From positions 1,054,001-1,118,000 of the forward strand of contig OX637624.1 of assembly GCA_951802195.1 (NCBI GenBank): a DNA stretch of 64,000 nt, written 5' to 3'. Within the stretch, counting starts at the first letter, position 1; every line of letters starts with the position of its first letter. The DNA comes from Tausonia pullulans. Taxonomy: Eukaryota; Basidiomycota; Tremellomycetes; Cystofilobasidiales; Mrakiaceae. The position numbers and the translations under genes are program-made. Below, one piece after another: positions 60,901-64,000 of the stretch. The notes under the pieces were generated by a model that was given only the letters and a program-made list of their open reading frames with translations, was not told the DNA's origin and ran no database searches.

Positions 60901-61822
60901 ATCGCATGTTCGCTGACTGTCGTTGTCGGGCGTCACACAGCAACTACGGTCGAGCGGTCATCATGTTCGGTGTGCCTTACCAGTACACTGAGTCGAGGAT
61001 CCTGAAGGTCCGTCTTCACTCGCTTGCTCATTCGCTTGCCCCACGTTGTTACTAACTCATTCCTCATTCCTCTAGGCCCGCCTCGAGTTTCTCCGAGACG
61101 CCCATCGGATCAAGGAGCAGGATTATCTTACCTTCGACGCGATGCGACACGCCGCTCAGTGCGTCGGACGTGCACTCCGTGGAAAGACCGACTGGGGTCT
61201 CATGATCTTTGCCGACCAAGTCCGTCTTTTCGGCCTTCTCCCTTCTTCGCTCCTACTGAACTCACCCTTCCTCGCTCTTCCCGCCTATCTAGCGCTTTGC
61301 CCGCGCTGACAAACGCGCCAAGCTCCCGAAATGGATCAACCAATATATCACCGAGTCCCACTCCAAGCTTTCGACGGACATGGCGATCGCCCTCTCTCGG
61401 GCCTTCATTCGATCCATCTCCCAGCCGTACGACCACTCTATCACGGGCATCTCGGTTTGGACACACGAGCAGCTGCTGGCGAAGCAGGAGGCGGAGAAGG
61501 TTCGCCCTCTTTTCTCTCTCATCTTTCCTTCGTTCATATGTCTCTGTCTTGTGTGTATGGGCAATGAACTGACGTTTCTCGCCCGACACGCTAGAGGGAA
61601 GCCGAGCAGGCGCTCTCGCCGGCTACGCTCCGGTATCGCGAGCAGTTGTTGAGACAGAATCGCGGTGGAGAGGGGATGGATGTCGACCAGCTCGCGGAGG
61701 TGGAGAGGGCGTTTGCGGGGAGGGAGGGAGAGCGGAGGGAGGGTGACGGGAGCGATGGGGAGGAGGGCGGGTTCGCGATTGACAGCGACGAGGAGCGGGC
61801 GTTAGCCGGGATGGATTTCTGA
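57984..61822 (+). CDS. RAD3: TFIIH / nucleotide excision repair helicase XPD
   Basis: 5'-to-3' DNA helicase of TFIIH, essential for transcription initiation and excision repair. About 20 exons. The start [10 protein letters not shown] joins over a short intron to [20 protein letters not shown], as in all XPDs. Motif I is EMPSGTGKT; the Fe-S cluster region has Cys in [21 protein letters not shown] and GICPYF; motif II is VVFDEAHNI. The arch segment ([20 protein letters not shown]) is present, then [33 protein letters not shown] and motif [16 protein letters not shown]. The C-terminal tail is acidic and ends [14 protein letters not shown]. It converges on PRE3, with 286 bases between stops. Exon edges in the middle are approximate; identity is certain. 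Confidence 0.97.
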
Positions 61823-62108
61823 GCGAGGTGACGAGGGCGGACTTTTACTTTCTTCTTTTGTCATTGCTTTTTTTTCTCCTTTCCCCCGAGCGATCCCAAG
61901 TGTAGAATGTAAGCGAGTGTACTTTGGTCCTCCATCTCTGAGAAGCAAGGAGAGACGGCGTTGTCCAGGGTCTAGGTTTCCCCACGCTGATGGGGGAAGC
62001 TAGTTTTGCCGCTATTCAAGGTCCAGTGAAGGACTACGCGATCTGCTCTAGCTCAGGTATCCATTGGCATCCTGTCGTCTCATACATTCGGTCGCTCGCT
62101 TACCCACT

Positions 62109-63678
62109 TCATGACCGGACGCTAGCAACATTGGCGCCCGGGACCGTGTCCTTAAGGATCTCCTTGCCCTCCCAGAACCTGAACACGATGTCGTCGGCGT
62201 CAGTCGTCTTTCTCCGTCCGATGAGAAAGGGAGGAGGGAGGGGCCGACCCACCTAGGGATGTCTTCGCCCGCGAAGAACTTGCGCTCGACGCCCTCGGGC
62301 GTGATGACCGCCATCCGGATGACACCACCCGACGAGCCATCACGTGCCATGGCGAGGCTCAGGGCTATGTTCCAACTCTCCATCAGCGACCCCGCGCACA
62401 GAAACGAAGAGAAACGAGGGAGAGATTGAGCTGAACTGACCGTCCCTCACGAACTGGATAGTCCTCTCCTTACCCCAGCCCTCCTCGTACGTCGCATCGC
62501 AATAACCGTAGATGTACGTCGATCCGGAACCACCGATAGCCCAGGGCTGGCGGAAAAGACCGCCGCCGAGGGGGATGTTGTAGACCGAGGGGCCGGATTC
62601 GGCGTCCCAGCTGAGGTTGGGAGAGAGAAAGGCGCGATGTGTCAGCACGGCACAATAAGGAGTAAGAAAATTCTCTCCAGCTCCCATCTGAGCACAGCTC
62701 GTTGTAAAGGAAAAGCCCACGAGCGGGAATCCATCACGACGCGACGCGACAGCTCCAACTCACCCTGCGACGATGATACCGGCGCTCAGGTTGTCCTTGT
62801 TCTCGTAGCAGAGCTTCTGGAAGATGCTCGCCGCCGTATGAACACTCGGCGGGGTACCCGTCTGGGTGGCAAACATCTGAAGCTGGTAGTGGACGATGTC
62901 GGCGACCGCCTGGGTATCGGCCGCGGAGCCGGACCGACAGCAGTAGACGCGGTCATGGATGTGCGTTAACTTGTCGGTCACACGATTGGCGATGTAGGAT
63001 CTGGGTGGAAGGAAGGAGGTCGGAGTCAGTTGGCGTGCGTGAGAGATGACGAGACCCATCGAAAGGGTGGAGGTGCGAGGGAGCTCAAGGCTCGCTCGAT
63101 GACAGGCAACGGGCGACTGAAGGCGAAGGCGAGAAACGCCTCGTGCAATCAGGACTCCTTGGAGAAAGACTGGCCTGGATCACGGTTTGAGGTTCCGCCA
63201 GCTCTGAGAAGAGCTCTAGGCAGCCCCGCTCCGGAAGAGCAGCGTGAAGACGCGCGAGTGCCTCGTTGGCATCCTCGAGACGCGCGCGGCCTCACGACGT
63301 CGCTTCCGCCAAGCAGAAAGAGACCGCAACCGAGGCCCCCGGGCCCATGAGATTACAATGCTGAGCAACAAACGGGCCGAAAAGATGGCCTGGCCAACGG
63401 ACCAACAGGGCGAGCGGGCGACGACGACGACGCCGCCGCCGCGAGGACGTGGAGAAAGACGGCGAGACTAACCCAGACGTCGTCCGCGAGTCGGCTCCAA
63501 TGATGACTCCTCCCTCGAACTGAACGGCCATGATGGAGGTCTAGGAGGAGGGACGGGCAGGCGGAGGTCAATGAGGACAGGCGACCCAGCGAGCGACGAG
63601 TCGAGAGAACGGCGGCCTCACTCCAAGATTGATCTCGCCCTTCTTCAACCGATCGATGCCTGCGCGTCCGACTTCCAT
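62109..63678 (-). CDS. PRE3: 20S proteasome subunit beta-1 (caspase-like)
   Basis: Catalytic beta-1 subunit. Exon 1 (63622..63678) encodes exactly the 19-residue propeptide [19 protein letters not shown]. Exon 2 (63473..63540) starts with the catalytic Thr1 ([20 protein letters not shown]), so the intron lies precisely at the autocleavage site. Exon 3 begins [20 protein letters not shown] at 63000. Then follow [47 protein letters not shown] and [17 protein letters not shown], and the end [20 protein letters not shown]. Intron 2 (63001..63472) is 472 nt although its flanks join seamlessly. The start is divergent from the next gene, with 284 bases between ATGs. Confidence 0.96.
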
Positions 63679-63962
63679 GATGTGGGCGTGTGAGGGGGAG
63701 AGTGCTGGTGTGCTGGGGGCTAGGCCTGAGGGGAGAGTGCTCTAGAGGGTGCGTGGGGGTGATGGTGGTTGAGGGTCGGTGGGGGTGAGGGAGCCAGCCG
63801 CGTCACCTCCACGCTCGTCTCCCTCGACGTCGACCTCGTCCTCATCTCCCTGCTGACCATCAACCACCACCAACCCACTGCCGCCAACACACACGCCCGC
63901 CGTTGCCACCACCTCGCCACCCGGTGCCGCTCCCTCTTCCGTCTTTCGCGTTCTTCTCTCCA

Positions 63963-64000
63963 CCATGTCTCTCCAGGCCGTGCACGACTCGCTCAAGGCC
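63963..64000 (+). CDS. Start of an unidentified gene (cut by window end)
   Basis: An ATG followed by the open codons MSLQAVHDSLKA runs off the window. It sits where a gene divergent from PRE3 would start, and a CT-rich stretch precedes it. Too little is present to name it. Confidence 0.45.

Overview
This is GC-rich nuclear DNA from a fungus, almost certainly a basidiomycete. The likely home is Pucciniomycotina, probably a Microbotryomycete (Rhodotorula / Rhodosporidium / Sporobolomyces-like red yeast); that placement is inferred from gene content and architecture, not proven. Nearly every gene is cut by many short introns (about 50-90 nt) with GT..AG ends and CTRAC-like branch sites, coding sequence is strongly C/G-ending, genes are tightly packed, and no operons, phage or bacterial features are present. 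I see no convincing transposon, LTR element, tRNA, rRNA or CRISPR array.

Left part (1-16 kb): the 3' end of the TOR kinase gene (+) converges on a Tof1/Swi1 (Timeless-family) fork-protection gene (-), which is divergent from a small DUF952 gene (+). Then come five minus-strand genes: an unrecognised single-pass membrane protein, a MICOS Mic12-like protein, the MoaD-like small subunit of molybdopterin synthase, a four-exon RPL41/eL41 gene with a 7-nt microexon, and an aldo/keto reductase.

Middle (16-47 kb): mitochondrial ATP synthase beta (ATP2), the H/ACA snoRNP assembly factor NAF1 and a GT25-like glycosyltransferase (all -), a SERF-like small protein (+), a GT18/MGAT5-like glycosyltransferase, a MYND-like zinc-finger protein and an SGNH hydrolase (all -), an unrecognised low-complexity protein (+) and a GT61 glycosyltransferase (+). 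Four of these (GT25, GT18, SGNH, GT61) have the layout of type II Golgi enzymes and lie within about 23 kb, so this stretch is enriched for secretory-pathway glycan-modifying enzymes.

Right part (47-64 kb): RCC1 (+) converges on acetolactate synthase ILV2 (-); then an unrecognised Ser/Pro-rich protein (+), the TFIIH helicase XPD/RAD3 (+), the proteasome beta-1 subunit PRE3 (-), and the first codons of one more plus-strand gene. Most genes are core housekeeping functions (growth signalling, replication fork, respiration, ribosome, transport, repair, proteolysis). No previously undescribed multi-gene system is clearly visible. The most unusual sequence features are in gene structure: the RPL41 microexon, a GC-AG intron inside the TOR FRB region, an intron exactly at the PRE3 propeptide cleavage site, and a second class of long introns.
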